Source of the DNA: Gemmatimonadales bacterium UBA2982
GTDB taxonomy: Bacteria > Gemmatimonadota > Gemmatimonadetes > Longimicrobiales > Gaopeijiaceae
Assembly: GCA_002347035.1 (NCBI GenBank)
Contig: DEAM01000029.1
Coordinates: forward strand, 1 to 41,908
Reading direction: 5' to 3'
Length of the DNA: 41,908 nucleotides
The position numbers and the translations under genes are program-made. The notes under the pieces were generated by a model. It did not search any database and was not told where the DNA came from. It saw nothing but the letters and a program-made list of their open reading frames with translations. Position 1 is the first letter of the stretch. Each line of letters opens with the position of its first letter. Positions 25,981 through 34,001 of the stretch are shown here, piece by piece.

Positions 25981-26206
25981 GTCGAGCGAGGGTGAGCTGT
26001 CCTTAGAGGAAAGAATGCGAAGGTTAGAGGAAATTCTTGCACGCATGGAATCAACTGAGATAAGGCTAGGGGAGGCTCTTGAATTATTTGAAGAAGGGGT
26101 GTCGCACGTAAAGACTGCCGGAGAGGTACTTGCAGCAGCTGAGCTTCGTGTAGAGGAACTGCTGGCGGATGGCCAGGTGATAAGTTTTGAGGATAAAGTA
26201 GAGTGA
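25973..26206 (+). CDS. xseB: Exodeoxyribonuclease VII small subunit
   Basis: The small helical subunit that coats the XseA arm. The 77-residue acidic protein has the two-helix pattern LSLEERMRRLEEILARMEST and LGEALELFEEGVSHVKTAGE, matching the XseB family. ATG 25973 is chosen because it gives normal size and has purine-rich GGAGAGGGAGACGG upstream. The frame also opens at 25949, but that extension lies within xseA. It overlaps xseA by 8 nt and ispA by 4 nt, so expression is coupled. Confidence 0.92.
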   Translation: MSKSSEGELSLEERMRRLEEILARMESTEIRLGEALELFEEGVSHVKTAGEVLAAAELRVEELLADGQVISFEDKVE

Positions 26207-27117
26207 AGCGAAAGAAGGAATCGATTGACTTAGAAGCCTACCTAGAGACACAGGGTGCAGAGATTCAGCGGGCGCTCGAACGAGCGATGTCCAGGCTCCA
26301 ACCAGATATCTCACCCGATATTGGAGTTGTGATTCAACATGGACTGATGAGTGGCGGAAAGCGCCTTCGTCCAATTCTCTTTATCAGTGCGTATCAAGCG
26401 TGTGGCGGGGTCGTGTCTGCCGCCACCTATGACCTTGCGGCATCTCTTGAGTTCGTGCATGCGTATTCCCTTATGCATGATGATCTCCCGTGCATGGACA
26501 ATGCCGACCTTAGACGGGGCCGACCGACGACACACCTGGAGCATGGCGAGGAGCTCACGATTGTAGCTGGCGCAGCCCTGATTCCTGCAGCCGCAATGCA
26601 GGCTCTGAGTGCCTGTGCAGCTTTGGGCATTAGTGATGAGCGGTCGATCGCCCTTACTCAGACACTACTAGAAGCAGCCGGGGCTGGGGGAATGATTGGC
26701 GGCCAATGGCTTGACTTGCTTGCGGAAGGTTCTACCCCTCCACCTGAACGGTTGGATGACTTACATAACCGCAAAACAGGTGCTCTTTTGGCTGCCTCAC
26801 TCGTCATGGGTGGACTAGCTGCCAACGCAGTTGCTTCGACCTTGAGTGCGCTTGATGAATTCGGAAAAGCCATTGGATTAGCGTTCCAGATTACTGACGA
26901 CGTTTTAGATGCCACGCAGTCGCCTGAGGCGCTAGGCAAGAATCCAAGCGATACGGAACTGGACAAGGCCACTTATGTGGCTCTGTATGGAATTCAGAAA
27001 TCGAGACGTATGGCAGCGGAAGCCTCCGCCCGAGCCCAAGGGGCTTTGCTGAGGGCTGGGGTAGAGGCCCCAATGCTTTTAGCCCTAGCTAGCTTTGTAG
27101 TAGACCGGGAGAGATAA
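26203..27117 (+). CDS. ispA: Polyprenyl (farnesyl/geranylgeranyl) diphosphate synthase
   Basis: Head-to-tail prenyl synthase that condenses IPP with allylic diphosphates. Canonical motifs are GLMSGGKRLRPILFI (GGKRxRP, about 49-63), the first aspartate motif LMHDDLPCMDNADLRRGRPT (about 89-108, the DDx4D form of bacterial IspA-type enzymes), GQWLDL, KTGALLAASLVMGG and the second motif FQITDDVLDATQSPE. The 304-residue length is normal. GTG 26203 overlaps the xseB stop as GTGA. The order xseA-xseB-ispA-dxs is widespread. Product chain length (C15 or C20) cannot be set from the sequence alone. Confidence 0.94.
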   Translation: MKRKKESIDLEAYLETQGAEIQRALERAMSRLQPDISPDIGVVIQHGLMSGGKRLRPILFISAYQACGGVVSAATYDLAASLEFVHAYSLMHDDLPCMDNADLRRGRPTTHLEHGEELTIVAGAALIPAAAMQALSACAALGISDERSIALTQTLLEAAGAGGMIGGQWLDLLAEGSTPPPERLDDLHNRKTGALLAASLVMGGLAANAVASTLSALDEFGKAIGLAFQITDDVLDATQSPEALGKNPSDTELDKATYVALYGIQKSRRMAAEASARAQGALLRAGVEAPMLLALASFVVDRER

Positions 27118-27201
27118 GAGGGGAAATGGTCTGTTCGCTGCAGCTGAGGGGGGTATCTTTTCCTCATCACAGTAAAAGATTCACAGAAGGAGTGAGCTAG
27201 G

Positions 27202-29109
27202 TTGTCACTGTTAGATGGCATCGAGTATCCAGAGCACCTTCGTAAGCTAAAGCCAGATATGCTGAAGGCTTTGGTGGAGGAAGTGAGAGAACGGCACATA
27301 GATGTCATCTCCGAAAAAGGGGGACATTTTGGTGCCAGCCTCGGTGTCGCGGAGCTCACTGTTGCCCTTCATTACGTCTTCGAGACACCCCTTGATCAGC
27401 TTGTTTGGGACACGGGGCATCAGGCGTATATCCACAAAATCCTAACGGGTCGTAACGAGGATATGCCGACCATTCGTAAGAAAGGGGGGCTAGCCCCATT
27501 TCTTCGTCGGGAAGAATCAGAGTACGATGCGTTTGGAGCAGGTCATGCGGCTACATCCATTTCTGCTGCTTGGGGGATGGCCGTCGGGAGAGATCTCACC
27601 GAACAAGACTTCAAAGTGGTCGCGGTTATTGGTGATGGTGCCATGGGGTGTGGGCTGGCATATGAGGCACTCAATAATGCAGGACACACAGACCGCGACT
27701 TCACTGTGGTGCTTAATGACAACGACATGTCTATCGCTCCCGCGGTGGGTGCCATGAATAAGTATCTCACAGGGGTGATAACCAACCCTGCTTACAACAA
27801 GGTACGGGGCATCGTGAAAGAGATTCTCCATAGGACTCCTACCGCACTCGGCGATGTCATGGAGGAGGTCGCTGGGAGACTTGAGGAGAGTGCCAAGCAT
27901 TTAATTACACCGGGGCTAATTTTTGAGGAATTAGGATTCCGGTACGTTGGACCCCTGGACGGTCACGATGTGGATCAGCTAGTCTCCACGCTCTCACGTG
28001 TCCGAAAGATGAATGGACCGATCTTAGTCCATGTGCTAACTCGTAAAGGCAAAGGTTTCACGCCCGCAGAGGATGACCCTTGGACCTGGCATGCCTCGGG
28101 GCCGTTTGACAAGGTGACCGGGAAAGGGACAAGGATTTCGTCTGGCCTTCCACGTTACCAAAAGATATTCGGTCGCGGCCTGATTCAGCTTGCGGATTCA
28201 GACCCTCTGGTCTGTGCCATCACCGCTGCAATGCCTGATGGGACTTCAACAGACATGTTCCAAGAAGCTCATCCTGATAGGTATTTCGATGTGGGGATTG
28301 CTGAGGGACATGGTGTGACTTTTGCAGCCGGACTTGCTACCCAGGGAATCAAGCCAGTAGTGGCGATCTACTCGACATTCCTGCAACGCGCTTACGACAA
28401 TATCGTGCACGATGTCGCGTTGCAGAATCTTCCGGTCGTATTTGGTATGGATCGAGCGGGGATCGCTGGTGAGGACGGGCCTACGCATCATGGTGCCCTA
28501 GACATCCCTTACATGCTAGCCATACCCGGCATGACGGTTACGGCGCCCAAGGATGGTAGTGAGATGCTAGCCCTTGTCAGATTAGCTACCGAGATCGGTG
28601 ACGGTCCATGGAGTGTTCGTTGGCCGCGGGCATCTGTGCCTGAAGAAGTAGCACCCCTCAATGAGATTGAGAGCATCACGCCTTATACCTGGGAAATACT
28701 CAGAAATGGAGTGGATTGTGTTCTGCTAGCTGTTGGGACCATGGTTATTCCTGCGCTTGAGGCGGCTGATGTTCTAGAGGGGAATGGAGTCCGGTGTACG
28801 GTGGTTAATTGCAGGTTCCTCAAACCTTTTGACCATCTCGTTCTCGAGGAGGTGGTTAAAAGCCATCCCATCGTGCTCACGCTTGAAGAAGGCCAGTTGG
28901 TGAATGGTTTTGGATCATTCATTGCGAGAGAGATTAATGCACTCGGACTAGAAACCCTCCCTCGCATCTCTGCCATTGGTCTCCCTGATGAGTTTATTGA
29001 CCATGGGTCTCGCGAGGCGATTTTGGCTGAGCTGGGTCTCGATGTAGGCGGGATCGTCTCACGCGTTCGTGAATTGACTGTCAGTAAGGCGGAATTGGAG
29101 GCGGTGTGA
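27202..29109 (+). CDS. dxs: 1-deoxy-D-xylulose-5-phosphate synthase
   Basis: Thiamine-diphosphate enzyme that makes DXP from pyruvate and glyceraldehyde 3-phosphate, the entry step of the MEP isoprenoid pathway. Motifs are SEKGGHFGASLGVAELTVAL, VWDTGHQAYIHKILTGR, the ThDP-binding GDGAMGCGLAYEALNNAG followed by LNDNDMSI, the segment FDVGIAEGHGVTFAAGLA, and DRAGIAGEDGPTHHGALD. The 635 residues are full length. TTG 27202 is used as the start (AGAAGGAG about 11 nt upstream); no closer ATG fits. It overlaps nadK by 4 nt. Confidence 0.95.
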   Translation: MSLLDGIEYPEHLRKLKPDMLKALVEEVRERHIDVISEKGGHFGASLGVAELTVALHYVFETPLDQLVWDTGHQAYIHKILTGRNEDMPTIRKKGGLAPFLRREESEYDAFGAGHAATSISAAWGMAVGRDLTEQDFKVVAVIGDGAMGCGLAYEALNNAGHTDRDFTVVLNDNDMSIAPAVGAMNKYLTGVITNPAYNKVRGIVKEILHRTPTALGDVMEEVAGRLEESAKHLITPGLIFEELGFRYVGPLDGHDVDQLVSTLSRVRKMNGPILVHVLTRKGKGFTPAEDDPWTWHASGPFDKVTGKGTRISSGLPRYQKIFGRGLIQLADSDPLVCAITAAMPDGTSTDMFQEAHPDRYFDVGIAEGHGVTFAAGLATQGIKPVVAIYSTFLQRAYDNIVHDVALQNLPVVFGMDRAGIAGEDGPTHHGALDIPYMLAIPGMTVTAPKDGSEMLALVRLATEIGDGPWSVRWPRASVPEEVAPLNEIESITPYTWEILRNGVDCVLLAVGTMVIPALEAADVLEGNGVRCTVVNCRFLKPFDHLVLEEVVKSHPIVLTLEEGQLVNGFGSFIAREINALGLETLPRISAIGLPDEFIDHGSREAILAELGLDVGGIVSRVRELTVSKAELEAV

Positions 29110-30011
29110 CACTAGGCAAGAAGAGGAGAAAGCTTGATGCCCCTATTCAGTCAGTAGGGGTAGTGCTCCGCGAAGAGAGCCCGGAGATGCTGGAGATCAT
29201 TAATCGACTAGCTGATTGGCTGGAACGTAGATCGATTTCGATGGTGCTTGAAGAGCAAAAGGAGGAAAGTGAGCCCGCACTCGACCTGGAGGCGTACCCG
29301 GTCGACCTGATCATTGCTCTGGGAGGTGACGGAACGCTGCTCCGGGCCGCCAGAACGGTTATCGGGACTGAAATTCCAGTGCTTGGTGTGAATCTTGGAA
29401 GATTAGGGTTCCTGACAGCCTTTCCAGATGCCGAGCTAGAGACGGGTTTAATGCAGGTACTTGATGGAAATGCTCTCCTTGATCATCGGTTTACCCTTCG
29501 TGCGCATATTGAGACTGAGGGAGGTAGAACGAGTGACCTGTTTGCTCTCAATGATATCGTTGTTCATACGGCAGGGGCTGCTCGAGTGACACCCTTGACC
29601 CTAGACGTGGGAATCGGACCCGACCAAGAAGAAGTTGGAAGCTTTGCTGCGGACGGCGTCATTGTCGCGACACCAACCGGATCGACCGCCTATTCTATGT
29701 CCGCCGGAGGTCCGATCATGGTACCCGACGTGGAATGCATTGTGGTGACACCAATCTGTCCTCACTCACTCGCTGTGCGACCCCTAGTTATTCCCGCCGC
29801 GAGAGAGATTCGGGTACGCTCTCTCCATCCGGCAGCTGAGCACCAGGTGACCGTTGATGGACAGGTAGAACGGGTTTTGGGGGCAACTGAGACACTTGTA
29901 GTTGCGAGAGAGGATGAGAGTGTAGCGCTGGTAAGGCTTCCTGGGCAGACGTTCTTTGGAACCCTGAAGAAGAAGCTTAATTGGGCGGCCCGCCCACCGG
30001 AACGTACTTAG
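29106..30011 (+). CDS. nadK: NAD kinase
   Basis: Makes NADP from NAD and ATP or polyphosphate. The family motif LIIALGGDGTLLRAAR (GGDGT, about 68-83) is followed by PVLGVNLGRLGFLTAF, ALNDIVVHTAG (NE/D-type motif) and the glycine-rich ADGVIVATPTGSTAYSMSAGGP. The C-terminal beta domain contains the typical TVDGQ. The 301-residue length is normal. GTG 29106 overlaps the dxs stop as GTGA. It precedes recN, a frequent neighbour in many phyla. Confidence 0.95.
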   Translation: MTLGKKRRKLDAPIQSVGVVLREESPEMLEIINRLADWLERRSISMVLEEQKEESEPALDLEAYPVDLIIALGGDGTLLRAARTVIGTEIPVLGVNLGRLGFLTAFPDAELETGLMQVLDGNALLDHRFTLRAHIETEGGRTSDLFALNDIVVHTAGAARVTPLTLDVGIGPDQEEVGSFAADGVIVATPTGSTAYSMSAGGPIMVPDVECIVVTPICPHSLAVRPLVIPAAREIRVRSLHPAAEHQVTVDGQVERVLGATETLVVAREDESVALVRLPGQTFFGTLKKKLNWAARPPERT

Positions 30012-30059
30012 AATCCACTATGTTGACGGGCCCAAAATCAGAGCCAGGTAACTCCTTGG

Positions 30060-30074
30060 ATCCACGTCGTGGAT
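30060..30074 (+). promoter_or_regulatory. 15-bp palindrome before recN, candidate operator
   Basis: ATCCACG-T-CGTGGAT is a perfect palindrome ending 16 nt before the recN start. A possible -35 TTGACG (30023-30028) lies upstream, so the palindrome would sit near the transcription start. recN is SOS-controlled in many bacteria, but this site does not match the E. coli, Gram-positive or alphaproteobacterial LexA boxes. It could instead be a short nadK 3' hairpin. Confidence 0.35.
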
Positions 30075-30090
30075 ACTTCTAGGCTCAGAA

Positions 30091-31758
30091 ATGCTCCTCG
30101 AACTCCGTGTCCGTGACTACGCTGTAGTTGAAGATCTGACCCTCGACCTGGGGCGAGGTCTAAATGTCTTGACCGGGGAGACTGGTGCTGGTAAGTCGAT
30201 CGTAGTCGGGGCACTAGCACTCCTCCTGGGTGAAAGGGCATCTGCATCGGTTGTAAGGAAGAAGGCAAATCGTGCGACGGTAGAGGCCGTTTTTGATATA
30301 GAGGGTCTTCCGCTAATTCAAGAGTCCCTTCGAGGACGGGGTCTACAGTGCGAGGATGGACTCCTTATCCTCAGGCGGGAGGTCGCCGCAGAAGGTCGCA
30401 ACCGAGCCTGGGTGAATGGTTCTCCTACTACCGCGGGGGTCGTTGGAGAACTGGGGAAAGCCCTAGTTGACCTACACGGGCAACACGAGCACCAGACGCT
30501 TCTGCGGACACGTGACCAGCAGAAACTCCTTGATGCGTTTGGAGGTGCCAGCACGGCGGCTTCTTTGGTTACGTCACTTTATACGAAAGTACAGAGCCTG
30601 ATAGCTGAAATTGAAGGAAGGCAAGAGCGTATGAGGGACATCGAAAGTCGCGGAGATTTTCTCCGATTTCAGCTCGCGGAAATTGACGACGTTGATATCT
30701 CGCCAGGTGAGGATGAAATCCTTGAGTCAGAAGCGGGACGTCACGAGCATTCTGAGGAACTCACTCGGGGGTCGGGAACTCTCCATGAGACATTGTATGC
30801 CTCTGATGATTCAGTTGCTGACCGCTTGGCTGCCTCTCTCCGTGAAGTCGAGCGGTTAGCTGCTTTTGATGCGGCACTAAGGCCAGAGGTAGAGCTTCTC
30901 AATGAGGCTCTGCAGATCACCGCAGATGTAGGGCGTCGAATTGGCGATTATACAAGTTCGGTGGATCACGATCCAGAACGACTGGAAGAAGTCCGATCGA
31001 GATTGGACAAGCTTTTCAGGCTTAAACGTAAGTACGGACCTGAGTTGGCCGATGTATTAGAAACGGCACAACATATAAGGGCAGAACTAGAAGACCTCGA
31101 AGATGGCGATAGGGATATTGATGAACTCAAGAGGCAGCTCAAGCATACAGAGGGGGCACTGGGTTCTGCGGCAATTGAGCTCAGTGACTTACGTTGTTCA
31201 GCCGCTCAGCGGCTGAACAACTCTGTTAGCGAACTACTGCCGGGACTTGGCTTGCCCGGGGCGTCCTTCAACGCCTGCCTCAGGAGGCATGATAAGGTTT
31301 CTGTGGCTGGAGCGGAGAGTGTTGCATTCTTAGTCGCCATGAACCGTGGATTTGACCTGATGCCTCTCTCTCGAGTAGCTAGTGGAGGCGAACTTTCCAG
31401 GGTGATGCTAGCGATCAAGGCCACCCTGGCTTCAGTCGACCGAGTGCCGGTTCTCGTATTCGATGAGATCGACTCAGGGGTTGGTGGTGTGGTTGCTTCT
31501 GCGGTCGCCTCCAACCTGGAGGCGGTATCCACAGATCACCAGGTGCTTGTAGTAACACACCTTGCACAGGTGGCGTCACGGGCCAGGTATCATTTCAAGG
31601 TGTCAAAAGCAGAGGGTGAGAATTTGACGACTGCGAGTATTCGAACCTTGAGTGATGAGGCTCGCGTCAAAGAGATTGCGAGAATGCTGGGTGGGGATCC
31701 TGAGTCGGAGGCTTCCCAGGACCACGCCCGAGAGCTCCTTCAAGCTTCAAACAGCTAG
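30091..31758 (+). CDS. recN: DNA repair protein RecN
   Basis: SMC-like ATPase involved in double-strand-break repair and chromosome cohesion after damage. The Walker A motif GETGAGKSIVVGALALLLGE lies at about residues 29-48 after the N-terminal MLLELRVRDYAVVEDLTLD. A long coiled-coil middle follows (about 150-380). The signature LSRVASGGELSRVMLAIKA and Walker B VLVFDEIDSGVGG complete the C-terminal half, with VLVVTHLAQVASRA after. The 555-residue length is typical. The stop codon shares the palindrome CTAG with the stop of the convergent gene at 31755. Confidence 0.96.
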   Translation: MLLELRVRDYAVVEDLTLDLGRGLNVLTGETGAGKSIVVGALALLLGERASASVVRKKANRATVEAVFDIEGLPLIQESLRGRGLQCEDGLLILRREVAAEGRNRAWVNGSPTTAGVVGELGKALVDLHGQHEHQTLLRTRDQQKLLDAFGGASTAASLVTSLYTKVQSLIAEIEGRQERMRDIESRGDFLRFQLAEIDDVDISPGEDEILESEAGRHEHSEELTRGSGTLHETLYASDDSVADRLAASLREVERLAAFDAALRPEVELLNEALQITADVGRRIGDYTSSVDHDPERLEEVRSRLDKLFRLKRKYGPELADVLETAQHIRAELEDLEDGDRDIDELKRQLKHTEGALGSAAIELSDLRCSAAQRLNNSVSELLPGLGLPGASFNACLRRHDKVSVAGAESVAFLVAMNRGFDLMPLSRVASGGELSRVMLAIKATLASVDRVPVLVFDEIDSGVGGVVASAVASNLEAVSTDHQVLVVTHLAQVASRARYHFKVSKAEGENLTTASIRTLSDEARVKEIARMLGGDPESEASQDHARELLQASNS

Positions 31759-33347
31759 GGGCTGCCCCAGAACCTCTGAAAAGCACGAACGCCAAATTCC
31801 ACCCGCATTGTGACTGGGGCTTGCCCACCACTTCCGGCGATTGCTTTTCGCACGCGTAAATGCAGCTGCATCGGCCTGTTGTTTCCAGTCTGACGCCATC
31901 GTGCGAGCGTATCGTAACGCAATGTGCCTCCGAACTCATGCACGGTTAACTTGGTCTCTTGCTCTAGGAGGGCAGGATTTACAGAAGCACCTGTCGAGCT
32001 TCCAGAAAGTTCATATGTATCTGTTGATTTCTTGAACATCCTGTACTCACCAAAAAGTGAGAGTTCTGCTGAAAGACGTAGGATCGGCGCTAACTCAAAA
32101 GCGAGATACTCTCCTGGGTTCCAAGTAACTAGGTGCCGCGTTGATAATGGAGGCATCACGATTTCGGGTGAGGCCACACGGCGAACTAGCGTCCTCGGGA
32201 ATTGGATTCCATAAAGTCCTCCAAGAGTAATCCCCCATTTGCCATTGAAAATCATCTCGGTGAGGAGGCGCCCCTCTACATCAGACTGGCCATCACCTGT
32301 TCCGACATCCAAAAAGAAGTCTGGGTGATCAACGGTACCGGTCGGCAGGCGGCCAAGTAGCGTTCCAAGAAATCGGTAGGAGAATCTCGAAACCTCAGCA
32401 ATAGACTCTGGAGGGGCGCTCTCAAGGATCTTTATCGTGGCTGAGATCTCTGCATCACCAGCACTCCAACCACTCCTGATATCACCCAGAGGGGCCCCCT
32501 CAATGCCAAAGCCTGGCATGGTTGAGATGTTGGCGAACTCACTTGAGTTAACCCATTCAGAGGCAAAAACCATCGGGGTTGAGATGCCGGTCAGGCCTGC
32601 TGCCAAAAGGTCCGTATCTAGCGCGGTTGTCGCTTGGGTAAGGACTGTAGCTGTGCTTGAACCTTCAATGGGGAAGAAGGGTGATGCTGAATATGCTCTT
32701 TCTGCGGAATCAAAAAATGAGGCCGCTCGAGCCGATAGAGCCTGAGCTGATGTGCATGAATTGCTCAAGGATGAAGCACTGCAGGCCTGTAGTGCGTTTT
32801 GTTGGGCCGCCAACTCAGCACGCTTTACTTCGGCTAAGAAAAGGCTCACTCCGGATGCTGCATTTTTGGTAGGGTTAAGTCCTAGGTTCCCGCTTAAAGT
32901 GTCAGGTAGGAAGCCTGGGTCGATATTTGTGCGGGTGCGGACCAAAGGGATGATGCCGCCAATAGTAAGCCAATCAGAAACCCCAATATGGCCGCCTAGA
33001 TCGACGCGGGTTACATCTTGTGTGATTCGCCCGATGGTTTCACCTAGAAGAGGTACGTAGCCGACGTCCGAGTCCTGGGTGGAAAGCTGCTCGATTGCAG
33101 AGGCTAGCTCTTCGGCACCCGGAAAAAGAGTCTCGGGTCTAGAGCGGGTTAAGTCAGCACCGAGCTCCTCACGCTCGGCAACCCCTGCCTCCGTGAGTCC
33201 AAACCTAGACTCCCATCTCGTATGGATAGGGGACATGTGGAGTCGGATTCTTCCACTTGGGACTAGCGCGTCATCAATAAGCTGAGCCGTTACTTCGGGT
33301 CCGGCAAAGAGCATGAGGAGCAGACCGAGAGCTAGGCTTCGACGCAT
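31755..33347 (-). CDS. Exported envelope protein of unknown function, barrel-like
   Basis: Not assigned to a named family. The 530-residue product has a clear signal peptide (MRRSLALGLLLMLFAGPEVTAQ). A helical, Ala/Ser/Glu-rich middle follows (about 170-250) with a possible disulfide pair (ACSASSLSNSC). The second half has many alternating strands such as WGITLGGLYGIQFP and LSLFGEYRMFKKS and ends in a strand rich in aromatics (VEFGVRAFQRFWGSP). This fits an outer-membrane or periplasmic protein, perhaps a barrel. It is transcribed against recN and overlaps it by 4 bp, so no terminator separates the two. The ribosome site is weak. Confidence 0.7.
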   Translation of the reverse strand: MRRSLALGLLLMLFAGPEVTAQLIDDALVPSGRIRLHMSPIHTRWESRFGLTEAGVAEREELGADLTRSRPETLFPGAEELASAIEQLSTQDSDVGYVPLLGETIGRITQDVTRVDLGGHIGVSDWLTIGGIIPLVRTRTNIDPGFLPDTLSGNLGLNPTKNAASGVSLFLAEVKRAELAAQQNALQACSASSLSNSCTSAQALSARAASFFDSAERAYSASPFFPIEGSSTATVLTQATTALDTDLLAAGLTGISTPMVFASEWVNSSEFANISTMPGFGIEGAPLGDIRSGWSAGDAEISATIKILESAPPESIAEVSRFSYRFLGTLLGRLPTGTVDHPDFFLDVGTGDGQSDVEGRLLTEMIFNGKWGITLGGLYGIQFPRTLVRRVASPEIVMPPLSTRHLVTWNPGEYLAFELAPILRLSAELSLFGEYRMFKKSTDTYELSGSSTGASVNPALLEQETKLTVHEFGGTLRYDTLARWRQTGNNRPMQLHLRVRKAIAGSGGQAPVTMRVEFGVRAFQRFWGSP

Positions 33348-33529
33348 GCTAATCTCGGAGTAAATGAGGTATGACAGACGTGTTATAGGGGTAATTGCAC
33401 GACTCTTCTGATACCGCTAATTATCGCATAAGATAAGGGCTTGCAGGCTTTTGAGGTACCGGACCAGACTCTGTGGATTATCGTTGACCCCCTACGGGCA
33501 TGTGTCTAGCTTGGGTACCGCGACACAGT

Positions 33530-33602
<73 letters not shown>

Positions 33603-33616
33603 CTATGGGGAAAGGT

Positions 33617-33652
33617 AAGCCCCTCAAGGACTTGCGGTCCCTGGGGGGGCTT
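33617..33652 (+). terminator. Strong hairpin after tRNA-Gly, possible terminator
   Basis: AAGCCCC pairs with GGGGCTT, and inner GGAC pairs with GTCC around TTGCG, giving a long stem 14 nt after the tRNA. There is no T run on the plus strand, so it may be a processing or termination signal for the tRNA transcript. Confidence 0.4.
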
Positions 33653-33757
33653 CCCGATCACAAACCAAGGGGTAGCGAGCCCACGATACGGGTGACAACT
33701 CGCACCAGATAATTGGCTTTGTGATTCTCTGAAGGCATCAGAGGTATATGTACAGTT

Positions 33758-33828
33758 GGCGCCGTGGCCAAGTGGTAAGGCAGAGGACTGCAAATCCTTT
33801 ATCCCCGGTTCGAATCCGGGCGGCGCCT
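33758..33828 (+). tRNA. tRNA-Cys (GCA)
   Basis: A 71-nt cloverleaf: acceptor GGCGCCG with CGGCGCC, D stem GCC/GGC, anticodon stem GAGGA/TCCTT with loop CTGCAAA (anticodon GCA), and T arm CCCGG-TTCGAAT-CCGGG. The discriminator T is the identity base expected for tRNA-Cys. CCA is not encoded. Confidence 0.97.
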
Positions 33829-33880
33829 CTCTTGATTCACTGAAGCATCATCTGTGTTAAGTACATTTCCCTAGGGCGTA

Positions 33881-33900
33881 AGTGCTAAACTTTAGCCACT
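33881..33900 (+). promoter_or_regulatory. Near-palindrome upstream of the PQQ dehydrogenase
   Basis: AGTG-CTAAA-C-TTTAG-C-CACT is a 20-bp near-perfect inverted repeat about 100 nt before the dehydrogenase start and 52 nt after tRNA-Cys. It could be a protein-binding operator or a small hairpin. No T tract supports termination. Confidence 0.3.
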
Positions 33901-34001
33901 AATCCTCGTCCTGGCGTTGCGCTGAGCGCTTTCCTTGTCTACGGTCCGTGTCTGGACTGAACCGCCACCTAGAAGTACTTCGAGACCCAGGAAAACGTGA
34001 G

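Noticed and set aside
30060..30074. Classical LexA box at recN
   Set aside because: The palindrome does not match known LexA consensus sequences; kept only as an unassigned candidate operator.
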